Assembly (NCBI RefSeq): GCF_026013475.1
Contig: NZ_JAPDPH010000057.1
Location: 1-35,594 of the forward strand
Source: Micromonospora yasonensis
GTDB lineage: Bacteria; Actinomycetota; Actinomycetes; Mycobacteriales; Micromonosporaceae
Direction: 5' to 3'
DNA length: 35,594 bases
Below are positions 7,702 to 14,952 of the stretch, piece by piece. The notes under the pieces were generated by a model. It was not told the DNA's origin, ran no database searches, and saw only the letters and a list, made by a program, of their open reading frames with translations. Position 1 is the first letter of the stretch; each line of letters starts with the position of its first letter. Both the position numbers and the translations under genes were made by a program.

Positions 7702-7736
7702 ACATTGTCCCTCGTGACAGCCGAGAAGAGTCTCAC

Positions 7737-8384
7737 GTGACGACCGGGAAGAGGCGCGCACCCGCCGGTGCGGCGGTGCTGCGGGGCGAGATCACCACGG
7801 CCATCCGCAAGGCCCTGATGCAGGAGCTCGCCGCCGTGGGTTACGGCCGGCTCTCCATCGAGGCGGTCGCCCGCCGGGCCGGGGTGAGCAAGACCGCGGT
7901 CTACCGGCGCTGGAGTTCGAAGCTGGAGCTGGTGCTGGAGACGGTCGTCGCGGCCGCCGGCAGCAAGCTGCCGGCGCTGGACACCGGCAGCCTGCGCGGC
8001 GACCTCAACCTGCTGTTCCAGGTCGTCACGCACGCCCTGCGCCACCCGCTGGCCTCGCAGATCATCCCCGACCTGCTCGCCGAGGCGGCCCGCAACCCGA
8101 CCCTGGACCAGGCGCTGCAGCAGGTGCTGCGCAGCAAGCAGCAGGAGATCGGCGGGCGGCTGGTCGAGCGGGCGGTACGGCGTGGCGAGCTGCCGGCCGG
8201 GGTGGACCTGGACGCCGCGATCGATCTGATCGTCGGGCCGCTCTACTGGCGCCTCGCCATCGCCCGGTCGGCGCCCACCGACGCGTACCTGGAGACCCTG
8301 GTCGAGGCGGTGGCCACCGGCCTGGCCGCGGCACCGGCGGTGCCCCGCCAGCGCGACGTCGCGCTGCCCGGCCCGGCGGTCTGA
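7737..8384 (+). CDS. TetR family transcriptional regulator
   Basis: The 215-residue protein has a TetR DNA-binding domain at about residues 20-65, ending in the typical helix-turn-helix LSIEAVARRAGVSKTAVYRRW. A helical C-terminal ligand and dimer domain follows with no recognisable ligand signature. GTG at 7737 is preceded by GAGAAGAG. The gene diverges from the exporter genes, and an inverted repeat lies between them, so it probably controls exporter expression and itself. A short palindrome, GACCCGG-C-CCGGGTC (8383-8397), overlaps the stop codon between this gene and the convergent oxidase. Confidence 0.88.
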   Translation: MTTGKRRAPAGAAVLRGEITTAIRKALMQELAAVGYGRLSIEAVARRAGVSKTAVYRRWSSKLELVLETVVAAAGSKLPALDTGSLRGDLNLLFQVVTHALRHPLASQIIPDLLAEAARNPTLDQALQQVLRSKQQEIGGRLVERAVRRGELPAGVDLDAAIDLIVGPLYWRLAIARSAPTDAYLETLVEAVATGLAAAPAVPRQRDVALPGPAV

Positions 8385-8403
8385 CCCGGCCCGGGTCGGA
8401 CGG

Positions 8404-9600
8404 TCAGCCGATCTGGCCGACCGGGAGCCGGGAGACGATGTGCCGGGCGATCTCCAGCGAGCTGGTCGCCGCGGGGGAGGGCGCGTTCAGCACGTGCACC
8501 TGCCGGTCGCCCTCGACGATCAGGAAGTCGTCCACCAGGCCGCCGTCGGGCAGGATCGCCTGCGCCCGGACGCCCGCGCCGGCCGGCACGATGTCCGCCG
8601 GGGTGAGTTCCGGCACGAGCCGGGCCAGGCTGGCCGCGAAGCGCTTCTTCGACAGCGAGCGGGCGACCTCGGTGAGCCCGTACCGGTAGTGCTTGCGACC
8701 CAGCGCCCAGAGGCCGCGGTAGGTCAGCTCGTCCCAGACGTCCCGCAGGTTGATCCGGCCCCACGAGTACCCCTCGCGGGCGGTGGCGAGCACCGCGTTC
8801 GGGCCGGCGTGCACGCTGCCGTCGATCATGCGGGTCAGGTGCACCCCGAGGAACGGGAACTGCGGGTCCGGCACCGGGTAGACCAGGCCACGGACCAGGT
8901 CCCGGCGCTGCGGGGCGAGTTCGTAGTATTCACCGCGGAACGGGATGATGCGGACTGGAGTGGACACTCCAGACAGTCGGGCGATCCGGTCGGCATGCAG
9001 GCCGGCACAGTTGATCAGCACATCGCCGATCACCTCGCCCCGGGTGGTGCTCACCACCACCTCGTCGCCCCGGTTGGCGACCGCGGTCACCTCGGTGCCC
9101 GTACGCAGGTCCGCGCCGCCCGCGGCGAGCAGTTCGGCGAGCTTGCGGCAGACCACGCCGAAGTCGACGATGCCCGTCGACGCGACGTGCAGCGCCGCGA
9201 CGGCCGCCACGTGCGGCTCGTACTCGCGGGCCTCGTCGGCGCCGATCAGCTTCACCGGCAGCCCGTTGGCGAGCGACCGCTGGTGCAGGTCGTGCAGGCG
9301 GGGCAGTTCGGCCTCGTCGGTCGCGACGATGAGCTTGCCGCAGATGTCGTACGCCAGGCCGTGCTCGGCGCAGAACTCGACCATCGACGCGCTGCCGGCC
9401 TTGCACAGGGTGGCCTTCAGGCTGCCCGGCTTGTAGTAGACGCCGGCGTGGATCACGCCGGAGTTGTGGCCGGTCTGGTGCGCGGCCCAGCCGGACTCCT
9501 TCTCCAGCACGGTGACCGAGTCCCCGGGCCGGTCGGTCACCAGCCGGTGCGCCACGGCGAGCCCGACGATGCCGCCACCCACGACCACGAACCTTGTCAT
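8404..9600 (-). CDS. lhgO: L-2-hydroxyglutarate oxidase (FAD-dependent, LhgO family)
   Basis: The 398-residue protein begins with an FAD-binding Rossmann motif (VVVGGGIVGLAVAHRL) and an acid-ended second strand (VTVLEKE). It has the family block TGHNSGVIHAGVYYKPGS and later motifs such as NCAGLHADRIA and FRGEYYEL, typical of LhgO/YgaF within the DAO superfamily. The enzyme oxidises L-2-hydroxyglutarate to 2-oxoglutarate and passes electrons to the respiratory chain or oxygen. ATG at 9600 is preferred because GGGGAG lies six bases upstream; it abuts the ATG at 9606. It sits inside a sugar and wall-polymer locus, divergent from an aminotransferase, which is not its usual context. Confidence 0.87.
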   Translation of the reverse strand: MTRFVVVGGGIVGLAVAHRLVTDRPGDSVTVLEKESGWAAHQTGHNSGVIHAGVYYKPGSLKATLCKAGSASMVEFCAEHGLAYDICGKLIVATDEAELPRLHDLHQRSLANGLPVKLIGADEAREYEPHVAAVAALHVASTGIVDFGVVCRKLAELLAAGGADLRTGTEVTAVANRGDEVVVSTTRGEVIGDVLINCAGLHADRIARLSGVSTPVRIIPFRGEYYELAPQRRDLVRGLVYPVPDPQFPFLGVHLTRMIDGSVHAGPNAVLATAREGYSWGRINLRDVWDELTYRGLWALGRKHYRYGLTEVARSLSKKRFAASLARLVPELTPADIVPAGAGVRAQAILPDGGLVDDFLIVEGDRQVHVLNAPSPAATSSLEIARHIVSRLPVGQIG

Positions 9601-9684
9601 CACCATCTCCCCAGGCCGACGCCGCGACCGATGGTAACGAAGCGAGCCGCGCGCCCGACTCGCGCCCGACCCCCCGGGGTGGCC

Positions 9685-9690
9685 TACACT
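9685..9690 (+). promoter_or_regulatory. candidate -10 box (TACACT) before the first DegT gene
   Basis: TACACT lies about 30 bases before the start codon. The same hexamer precedes the second DegT gene at 19863-19868. No clear -35 is seen at either. Confidence 0.3.
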
Positions 9691-9718
9691 TCACCGGGTC
9701 CATCACTCGGGGAGTCTT

Positions 9719-10855
9719 ATGTCTGAGGTCATCGCGCTCGGTCAGCCCACGGTCGGCGAGGCCGAACTCGCCGCCATCGCCGAGGTCTTCGCCTCGGGCT
9801 GGCTCGCTGGTTCCGGGCCCACCAGTCGTCGCTTCGAGGAGCGGTTCGCCGCCGCCGTCGGCACCAAGCACGCGCTCGCCACGAGCAACTGCGGCTCGGC
9901 GCTGCACCTGGCGCTGCTCACTCTCGGTGTCAAGCCGGGCGACGAGGTCATCGTCGGCGACTACACCTTCCCGGCCACCGGCCACTCGGTGATGTGGACC
10001 GGGGCCAAGCCGGTCTTCGCCGACGTCCGCCCGGACACCTGGACGGTGGACCCGGCGGCGGTCGAGGCCGCGATCACCCCGCGCACCGTCGGCATCATCG
10101 CCGTCGACGCGTTCGGCCAGCCCGCCGACTACGACGAGCTGCGCGCCATCGCCGACAAGCACGGACTGTTCCTGGTCGAGGACGCCGCCTGCTCCGCCGG
10201 CGCCACCTACAAGGGCCGCCCCGCCGGCAGCCTGGCCGATGTGGCCACCTTCAGCTTCCACGGCCGCAAGGGCATCACCGCGGGCGAGGGCGGGGCGTAC
10301 GTCACGAACCGGGACGACCTCGCCGCGCACGCCCGCAAGCTGCACACCTACGGCGTCGAGGGCGCGCTGACCCGCGCCGAGCTGTCGCACCTGCCCATCC
10401 CGACCTTCACCGAGCTGGGCTACAACTACCGGCTCTCCGACATCGCCGCAGCCATCATGATCGCCCAGCTCGACCGGCTGCCGGACCTGCTGGCCACCAA
10501 GCGCGCGATCGCCGCCCGCTACGGCGAGCTGCTCAAGGACCACGAGCTGATCACCACGCCGTACGAGGCGCCGGACCGCGAGCACCCCTGGCAGTCGTAC
10601 GTGGTCACCCTGGACTCCCGGGTGGACCGCGGCGCGGTGGCGATGGAGCTGCGCCAGCGTGGCGTGCAGTGCACCTTCGGCACCTATGCCTCGCACGTCC
10701 AGCCGCTCTACGGCCAGACCGACCCGTGCCCGGTGTCGGCCGACCTCTTCGCCCGCCACCTGGCGATCCCGATGCACGCCAACCTCACCGAAGCGCAGGT
10801 CGAGACCGTCGCGGCGACGCTCACCGACGTCGTCGACTCCATCGCCGCCCGCTGA
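9719..10855 (+). CDS. DegT/DnrJ/EryC1/StrS sugar aminotransferase
   Basis: The 378-residue protein is a PLP-dependent sugar aminotransferase of fold type I. Visible features are the N-terminal SGWLAGSGPTSRRFEERFA block, CGSALHLAL, the aspartate region VEDAACSAGATYKG, and the PLP lysine Lys184 in FHGRKGITAGEGG. The FHGRK form in place of FSFFPTKN suggests a subgroup distinct from the usual antibiotic-sugar enzymes. It converts a keto sugar nucleotide into an amino sugar, normally with glutamate as donor. GGGGAG precedes the ATG. A 28-base gap and a shared direction link it to the epimerase gene downstream. The substrate cannot be told from sequence. Confidence 0.88.
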   Translation: MSEVIALGQPTVGEAELAAIAEVFASGWLAGSGPTSRRFEERFAAAVGTKHALATSNCGSALHLALLTLGVKPGDEVIVGDYTFPATGHSVMWTGAKPVFADVRPDTWTVDPAAVEAAITPRTVGIIAVDAFGQPADYDELRAIADKHGLFLVEDAACSAGATYKGRPAGSLADVATFSFHGRKGITAGEGGAYVTNRDDLAAHARKLHTYGVEGALTRAELSHLPIPTFTELGYNYRLSDIAAAIMIAQLDRLPDLLATKRAIAARYGELLKDHELITTPYEAPDREHPWQSYVVTLDSRVDRGAVAMELRQRGVQCTFGTYASHVQPLYGQTDPCPVSADLFARHLAIPMHANLTEAQVETVAATLTDVVDSIAAR

Positions 10856-10883
10856 GAATCCCCCAGGAAGGACATCGTCCACC

Positions 10884-11816
10884 ATGTCGAAGCAGACCGT
10901 CTTCATCACCGGAGGCGCGGGCTTCATCGGCCTGCACGTGGTCCCGATGCTGTTGGAGAAGGGCTACCGGGTCCGCATCTTCGACAACATGTTCCGCGGT
11001 GACCGTGACCGGATCGCCGAGCTGGCGGCCACCGGCGACGTCGAGCTGATCGACCAGGACGTCCGCTACGGCGGCGCCGTGCACGCGGCCATGAAGGGCT
11101 GCGACTACGTCATCCACCTCGCCGCGGTCTCGATCAACAAGAGCCAGGCCGACCCGTACGAGTCGATCGACATCAACATGGTCGGCAACCACAACGTCTT
11201 CGCCGCCGCCGCCGACCACGGCGTCAAGCGGCTGGTCTTCGCCTCGTCGGCCTCCGTGTACGGCGACCCGAAGAAGCTGCCGATGCACGAGGACGACCGG
11301 CTCGACCCGCTGACCCCGTACTGCATCTCCAAGCGGGCCGGCGAGGACCTGCTCGGCTTCTACCAGCGCAGCAAGGGCCTGAACTGGATCGCCCTGCGCT
11401 TCTTCAACGTGTACGGCCCGGGCCAGAAGCCGACCGCGTACTACACCTCGGTGATCAACCACTTCGTGAAGCGGCTGAAGAACGGCGAGCCGCCGGTCAT
11501 CGACGGCAAGGGCGAGCAGTCGATGGACTTCATCCACGTCCACGACATCGCCCGCTCGGTGGTCGCCGCCATGGAGGCCGAGCAGGGCAACGTGCCGATC
11601 AACATCGGCACCGGCCTCGACACCTCGATCGCCAGCCTGGCCGAGATCCTCATCAAGGCGGTCGGCGTCGACGTGCAGCCGCAGTTCAACCCGCGTGAGG
11701 TGCTGGTCAGCCGCCGGGCGGCGGACATCACCCGGGCCCGCGAGGTGCTCGGCTGGGAGCCGACCATCGCCGTCGAGGACGGGATGACCGACCTGATCAA
11801 GACCGAGGTGGCCTGA
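10884..11816 (+). CDS. NAD-dependent sugar-nucleotide epimerase/dehydratase (extended SDR)
   Basis: This 310-residue extended SDR has the NAD loop GGAGFIG (residues 10-16), HLAAVS, SSASVYG and the catalytic pair Tyr146/Lys150 in YCISK, followed by RFFNVYGPGQ. This is the UDP-glucose 4-epimerase and 4,6-dehydratase superfamily. It probably makes the keto or epimerised sugar nucleotide used by the aminotransferase 28 bases upstream. Whether it is a C4 epimerase or a dehydratase is uncertain; the Ser-x-x-x-Tyr form without an Asp-Lys/Glu dehydratase pair favours epimerase. AGGAAGGA is the ribosome-binding site. A long hairpin follows the stop. Confidence 0.85.
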   Translation: MSKQTVFITGGAGFIGLHVVPMLLEKGYRVRIFDNMFRGDRDRIAELAATGDVELIDQDVRYGGAVHAAMKGCDYVIHLAAVSINKSQADPYESIDINMVGNHNVFAAAADHGVKRLVFASSASVYGDPKKLPMHEDDRLDPLTPYCISKRAGEDLLGFYQRSKGLNWIALRFFNVYGPGQKPTAYYTSVINHFVKRLKNGEPPVIDGKGEQSMDFIHVHDIARSVVAAMEAEQGNVPINIGTGLDTSIASLAEILIKAVGVDVQPQFNPREVLVSRRAADITRAREVLGWEPTIAVEDGMTDLIKTEVA

Positions 11817-11829
11817 CCGCACCCGGGAC

Positions 11830-11872
11830 CCCAGCTCGGCCGGCGGTCGACCGGATCGCCGACCGAGCTGGG
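11830..11872 (+). terminator. hairpin terminator after the aminotransferase-epimerase pair
   Basis: Arms of 16 bases (11830-11845 and 11857-11872) pair with one mismatch around an 11-base loop, 13 bases after the stop codon. It separates the pair from the operon that starts at 12111. Confidence 0.7.
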
Positions 11873-11998
11873 ACCTTCCGGGTGTGCCGGTTCCCGGGCG
11901 TCGGGGACCGTCGCGCACGGTCGTGACCGAATGAAATCGCCAGGTCGACGGCCCGTGTGCGGCGCAGGACGGCATCGCCGACGCGCCGCGCGCTGGGG

Positions 11999-12004
11999 TA
12001 GGGT
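11999..12004 (+). promoter_or_regulatory. candidate -10 box (TAGGGT) for the glycosyltransferase-lux operon
   Basis: TAGGGT lies about 110 bases before the first start codon of the seven-gene operon and after the upstream terminator. No good -35 is visible. The leader would be about 100 bases long. Confidence 0.3.
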
Positions 12005-12110
12005 GGCCCGCGTTGCCTGCCGGCGGATCCACCGACACCGCCGTACGATCCATCGGTAGGCCCGGACCGTCCCCTCGCCCCCCAGGCCGACCTCGACAGG
12101 AGCTATCGCT

Positions 12111-13301
12111 GTGCGGATCGCGGTCGTCAACAACTTCTTCCCCCCTCGCCCCGGCGGAAGTTCCCACCTCGCCGCAGCCCTGGCGGATCGGTACGCGGCC
12201 GCCGGTCATGAGGTGCTGGTCCTGACGGCGGCCTACAAGGACGCGCCGGCGGAGGAGGAGCGGAACGGCTACCGGGTCGTCCGGCTGCCCGCCATGCCGA
12301 TGCCGAAGCTCGGCCTCTCCATCGACTTCGACATGGCGTTCACCCTGGCCCGCCCCGGCAACCTGCGCCGGGTCTCCCGGCTGCTCGCCGAGTTCAAGCC
12401 CGACGTGATCCACCAGCACGGTCAGTTCTTCGACCTGAGCTGGATCTCCGGGCGGTACGCCCGCCGCCACCGCGTGCCGGTGCTGCTCTCCATCCACACC
12501 CGCCTGGAGAGCCCGGACCCGAAGTACGCGGCCCTGTTCCGCATGCTCGACCGGTTCATGGTGTGGCCGCTCATCCGCCGGTTCCACCCGCGCTACGTCA
12601 TCATGGACGAGCTGGCCGCGCATTACTGCGCGGAGCGCTATCGCGCGACCACGGCCGACTTCGAGTACATCCCGGTGGCGGTGGAGCCGAGTCGCTTCGA
12701 GGGAACTCCCGAGCTCGACGTCCGCGCCCGGCACGGCATCGGGGACGCGCCACTGATCGTGTCCCTGGGGCACGTGATCCCGCTGCGCGACCGGATCGCC
12801 CTGATCGAGGCGCTGCCGGCCATCCTGGCGAAGCACCCGGACACCAAGGTGATGATCATCGGCCGGGTCTACTACGACGCGTTCGCGAAGCGGGCGGCGG
12901 AGCTCGGCGTCAGCGATGCGGTGATCACCACCGGTGTCGTCCCGTCCGCGGAGGTGCCGGCCTACTTCGCCGCCGCCGACGTGGTGGCCCACGACCTGCA
13001 GGGCGGTGGCTTCGGCACGGCGAGCCTGGAGGCGATGGCCGCCGGCCGGGCCACCGTCGGCACGGTGACCGAGACCAACTTCCCGGCCGTCCGGCTGCGC
13101 AACTGGGAGAACTTCGTGCTGGTCCGGCCGAACGACCCGGCCGAGCTCGCGGACGCCGTGATCCGCCTGTTCGACGAGCCGGAGGAGCGGGAGTGGATCG
13201 GCAAGCGCCAGCGCGACCTGGTGTACCTGCATTTCACCCTCGACGTCGTCACCCGTCAGCACCTGGCGGCCTTCGAGCGGATGGTGGAGAAGCAGGCATG
13301 A
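12111..13301 (+). CDS. glycosyltransferase family 4
   Basis: The 396-residue protein has a GT-B fold pattern: N-terminal VNNFFPPRPGGSSHLAAALA, a donor-domain GHVIPLRDRIALIEALP, and the C-terminal nucleotide-sugar site GGGFGTASLEAMAAGRATVGT, whose Glu is the usual GT4 acid. It should transfer a sugar from a nucleotide donor with retention at the cytoplasmic membrane. GTG at 12111 follows AGGAG with a spacing of eight bases. It opens the seven-gene operon and its stop overlaps the next start (ATGA), so it is tied to the acyltransferase. Its likely role is adding one residue to the wall polymer repeat; the specific sugar is unknown. Confidence 0.87.
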   Translation: MRIAVVNNFFPPRPGGSSHLAAALADRYAAAGHEVLVLTAAYKDAPAEEERNGYRVVRLPAMPMPKLGLSIDFDMAFTLARPGNLRRVSRLLAEFKPDVIHQHGQFFDLSWISGRYARRHRVPVLLSIHTRLESPDPKYAALFRMLDRFMVWPLIRRFHPRYVIMDELAAHYCAERYRATTADFEYIPVAVEPSRFEGTPELDVRARHGIGDAPLIVSLGHVIPLRDRIALIEALPAILAKHPDTKVMIIGRVYYDAFAKRAAELGVSDAVITTGVVPSAEVPAYFAAADVVAHDLQGGGFGTASLEAMAAGRATVGTVTETNFPAVRLRNWENFVLVRPNDPAELADAVIRLFDEPEEREWIGKRQRDLVYLHFTLDVVTRQHLAAFERMVEKQA

Positions 13302-13930
13302 GCGTGTTCTCCGACGACGAACGCAGCAACCGGCTCCGCCGGGGCATCCTCGACGACATGGTCAGCGGCCTGCTCAACGACGTGGAGCGGGCCCGGTACC
13401 TGGGCCTGCCCGAGACGACCCGGATCCGTGAGCGGACGAAGATCATCAGCCCGGAGAACCTGCTCATGGGTGAGCACTGCTGGATCGGGGAGAACACCGT
13501 CCTGGACGCCAGCGGCGGCCTCGAGATCGGTGACCACACCAGCATCGGCCTGAACTGCTTGGTGTTCACCCACTCCAGCTGGCTGGCGAACATGATGCTG
13601 GAGAACCATCCGGGTAGTGACCTCATCGAGCGGAAGCCGGTCAAGATCGGCAAGGGCTGCTTCATCGGCGGGAACAGCGTGATCATGATGGGCGTTACCA
13701 TCGGTGACTGCGCCACGGTCAGCCCGCTGTCGGTGGTGACCAAGGACGTGCCGCCCTACAGTCTGGTATCGGGCAACCCGGCCCGGGTGTTCCAGCGGTA
13801 CGACGAGGAGTACCTCAAGGCCGAGGCCGAGCGGGTCCGCGCGGAGAACGCCGCCCGGCGGGCCGAGGCGCAGGCGCGGGGGGAGACCCCGTCCTGGGGC
13901 TCGCCCACGCTGCGCCGCGACGGGCAGTGA
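13298..13930 (+). CDS. hexapeptide-repeat acyltransferase (NodL/LacA/Maa-like)
   Basis: The 210-residue protein is a left-handed beta-helix acyltransferase. Imperfect hexapeptide repeats run through about residues 50-160, for example CWIGENTVLDASGGLEIGD and KIGKGCFIGGNSVIMMGVTI. It ends the helix with SGNPARVFQRYDEE, typical of sugar O-acetyltransferases, and has a basic helical tail. HSSW lies where the catalytic His of the family is expected. It probably adds an acyl group to a sugar hydroxyl or amine, from acetyl-CoA or, given the next gene, perhaps from an acyl carrier protein. The start overlaps the glycosyltransferase stop by four bases. Confidence 0.83.
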   Translation: MSVFSDDERSNRLRRGILDDMVSGLLNDVERARYLGLPETTRIRERTKIISPENLLMGEHCWIGENTVLDASGGLEIGDHTSIGLNCLVFTHSSWLANMMLENHPGSDLIERKPVKIGKGCFIGGNSVIMMGVTIGDCATVSPLSVVTKDVPPYSLVSGNPARVFQRYDEEYLKAEAERVRAENAARRAEAQARGETPSWGSPTLRRDGQ

Positions 13931-13964
13931 CCATCCCTTAGCAAGCAACGGAGAAAGTAAGATC

Positions 13965-14204
13965 ATGAGTCTCACCGACCGCCTGCGCGGCGTCTTCGTC
14001 GACGCCCTGGAGTTGCCCGAGGGCACCGATGTGGAGAACCTCACCTACCGCGGCATCGAGCAGTGGGACTCCCTCGGCCACATGACCCTGGTCGCCGCCA
14101 TCGAGGACGAGTTCGACGTGCAGCTCGAGACCGACCAGGTCATCGACATGAGCAGCTTCAAGGTCGCCCTGGAGATGCTGCGAGGTCTCGGCGTCGATGG
14201 GTGA
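13965..14204 (+). CDS. acyl carrier protein
   Basis: This 79-residue acidic protein has the carrier fold: helix 1, a loop, then GIEQWDSLGHMTLVAAIE with Ser36 as the phosphopantetheine site. The DSLGHM form differs from DSLDTVE of fatty acid synthase ACP and resembles stand-alone carriers in accessory pathways. It holds an acyl group as a thioester for the ligase and reductase genes that follow. GGAGAAAG precedes the ATG. Its stop overlaps the next start by eight bases. No phosphopantetheinyl transferase gene is in the window, so a host enzyme must activate it. Confidence 0.93.
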   Translation: MSLTDRLRGVFVDALELPEGTDVENLTYRGIEQWDSLGHMTLVAAIEDEFDVQLETDQVIDMSSFKVALEMLRGLGVDG

Positions 14205-14952
14205 GTTGACCGGCCGGGTGGCGCTGGTCACCGGCGGCACCCGCGGCATCGGCCTGGCTACCGCCCGCGCGCTGGCCGAGGCAGGGGCAACGGTGGTGAT
14301 CACCGGCCGGGACGCCGCCCGGGCCGAAGCGGTGGCCAAGGAGTTCGGCGGGCACGGCCTGGGCCTCGACGTCGCCGACTTCGATGCGGTGGGCACCGTG
14401 GTGAAGCAGGCCGCCGCCGCGCACGGCGGGCTCGACGTCCTCGTCGCCAACGCCGGGATCATGGAGAGCGGCCTGCTCGGCATGCTGCGCGCCGACGACG
14501 TCCGGCGCACGCTGGACGTCAACGTGGCCGGAGCGGTAGCGGCCGTTCAGGCCGCCGGCCGGGCGATGGCCCGCAAGCGCAAGGACGCCGACGGTGTCGA
14601 GCGCAAGGGCGGCTCCATCGTGCTGCTCGCCTCCGTGGTCGGCACGTACGGCGCCGCCGGCCAGTCGGTGTACGCGGCGTCGAAGGCCGCCCTGGTCGGG
14701 CTGGCCCGCTCCGCCGCGCGCGAACTGGGGCCCCGTGGCATCCGGGTGAACGCTGTCGCGCCCGGGGTGATCCGTACCGACCTCACCGCCGGGCTGCCGG
14801 CGGACGTGCTGGACCGGCAGGCGTCGGCCGCCGCTCTCGGCCGTCTCGGCGAGGCCGACGAGGTCGCCGAGGTGATCCGCTTCCTCGCCGGGGACGCGGC
14901 CCGGTACGTGACGGGTCAGGTCCTCGGTGTCGACGGAGGGCTCGTCCCGTGA
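14197..14952 (+). CDS. short-chain dehydrogenase/reductase (FabG-like)
   Basis: The 251-residue classical SDR has the NAD(P) loop VTGGTRGIG (11-19), NAGIMESG, a Ser in LLASVVG, the Tyr159/Lys163 pair in YAASK, and the FabG-type ending ARYVTGQVLGVDGG. FabG reduces 3-ketoacyl-ACP to 3-hydroxyacyl-ACP. Next to an ACP gene that is a natural guess, but with an acyl reductase in the operon it might instead reduce an aldehyde to an alcohol. An insertion before the active site (RKRKDADGVERKGG) is slightly unusual. It overlaps both neighbours and is translationally coupled. Confidence 0.88.
   Translation: MGELTGRVALVTGGTRGIGLATARALAEAGATVVITGRDAARAEAVAKEFGGHGLGLDVADFDAVGTVVKQAAAAHGGLDVLVANAGIMESGLLGMLRADDVRRTLDVNVAGAVAAVQAAGRAMARKRKDADGVERKGGSIVLLASVVGTYGAAGQSVYAASKAALVGLARSAARELGPRGIRVNAVAPGVIRTDLTAGLPADVLDRQASAAALGRLGEADEVAEVIRFLAGDAARYVTGQVLGVDGGLVP

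Noticed and set aside
10821..13262. 813-codon minus-strand open frame
   Set aside because: Antisense to an epimerase and a glycosyltransferase that both have full motif sets; it also runs through a terminator and promoter region.
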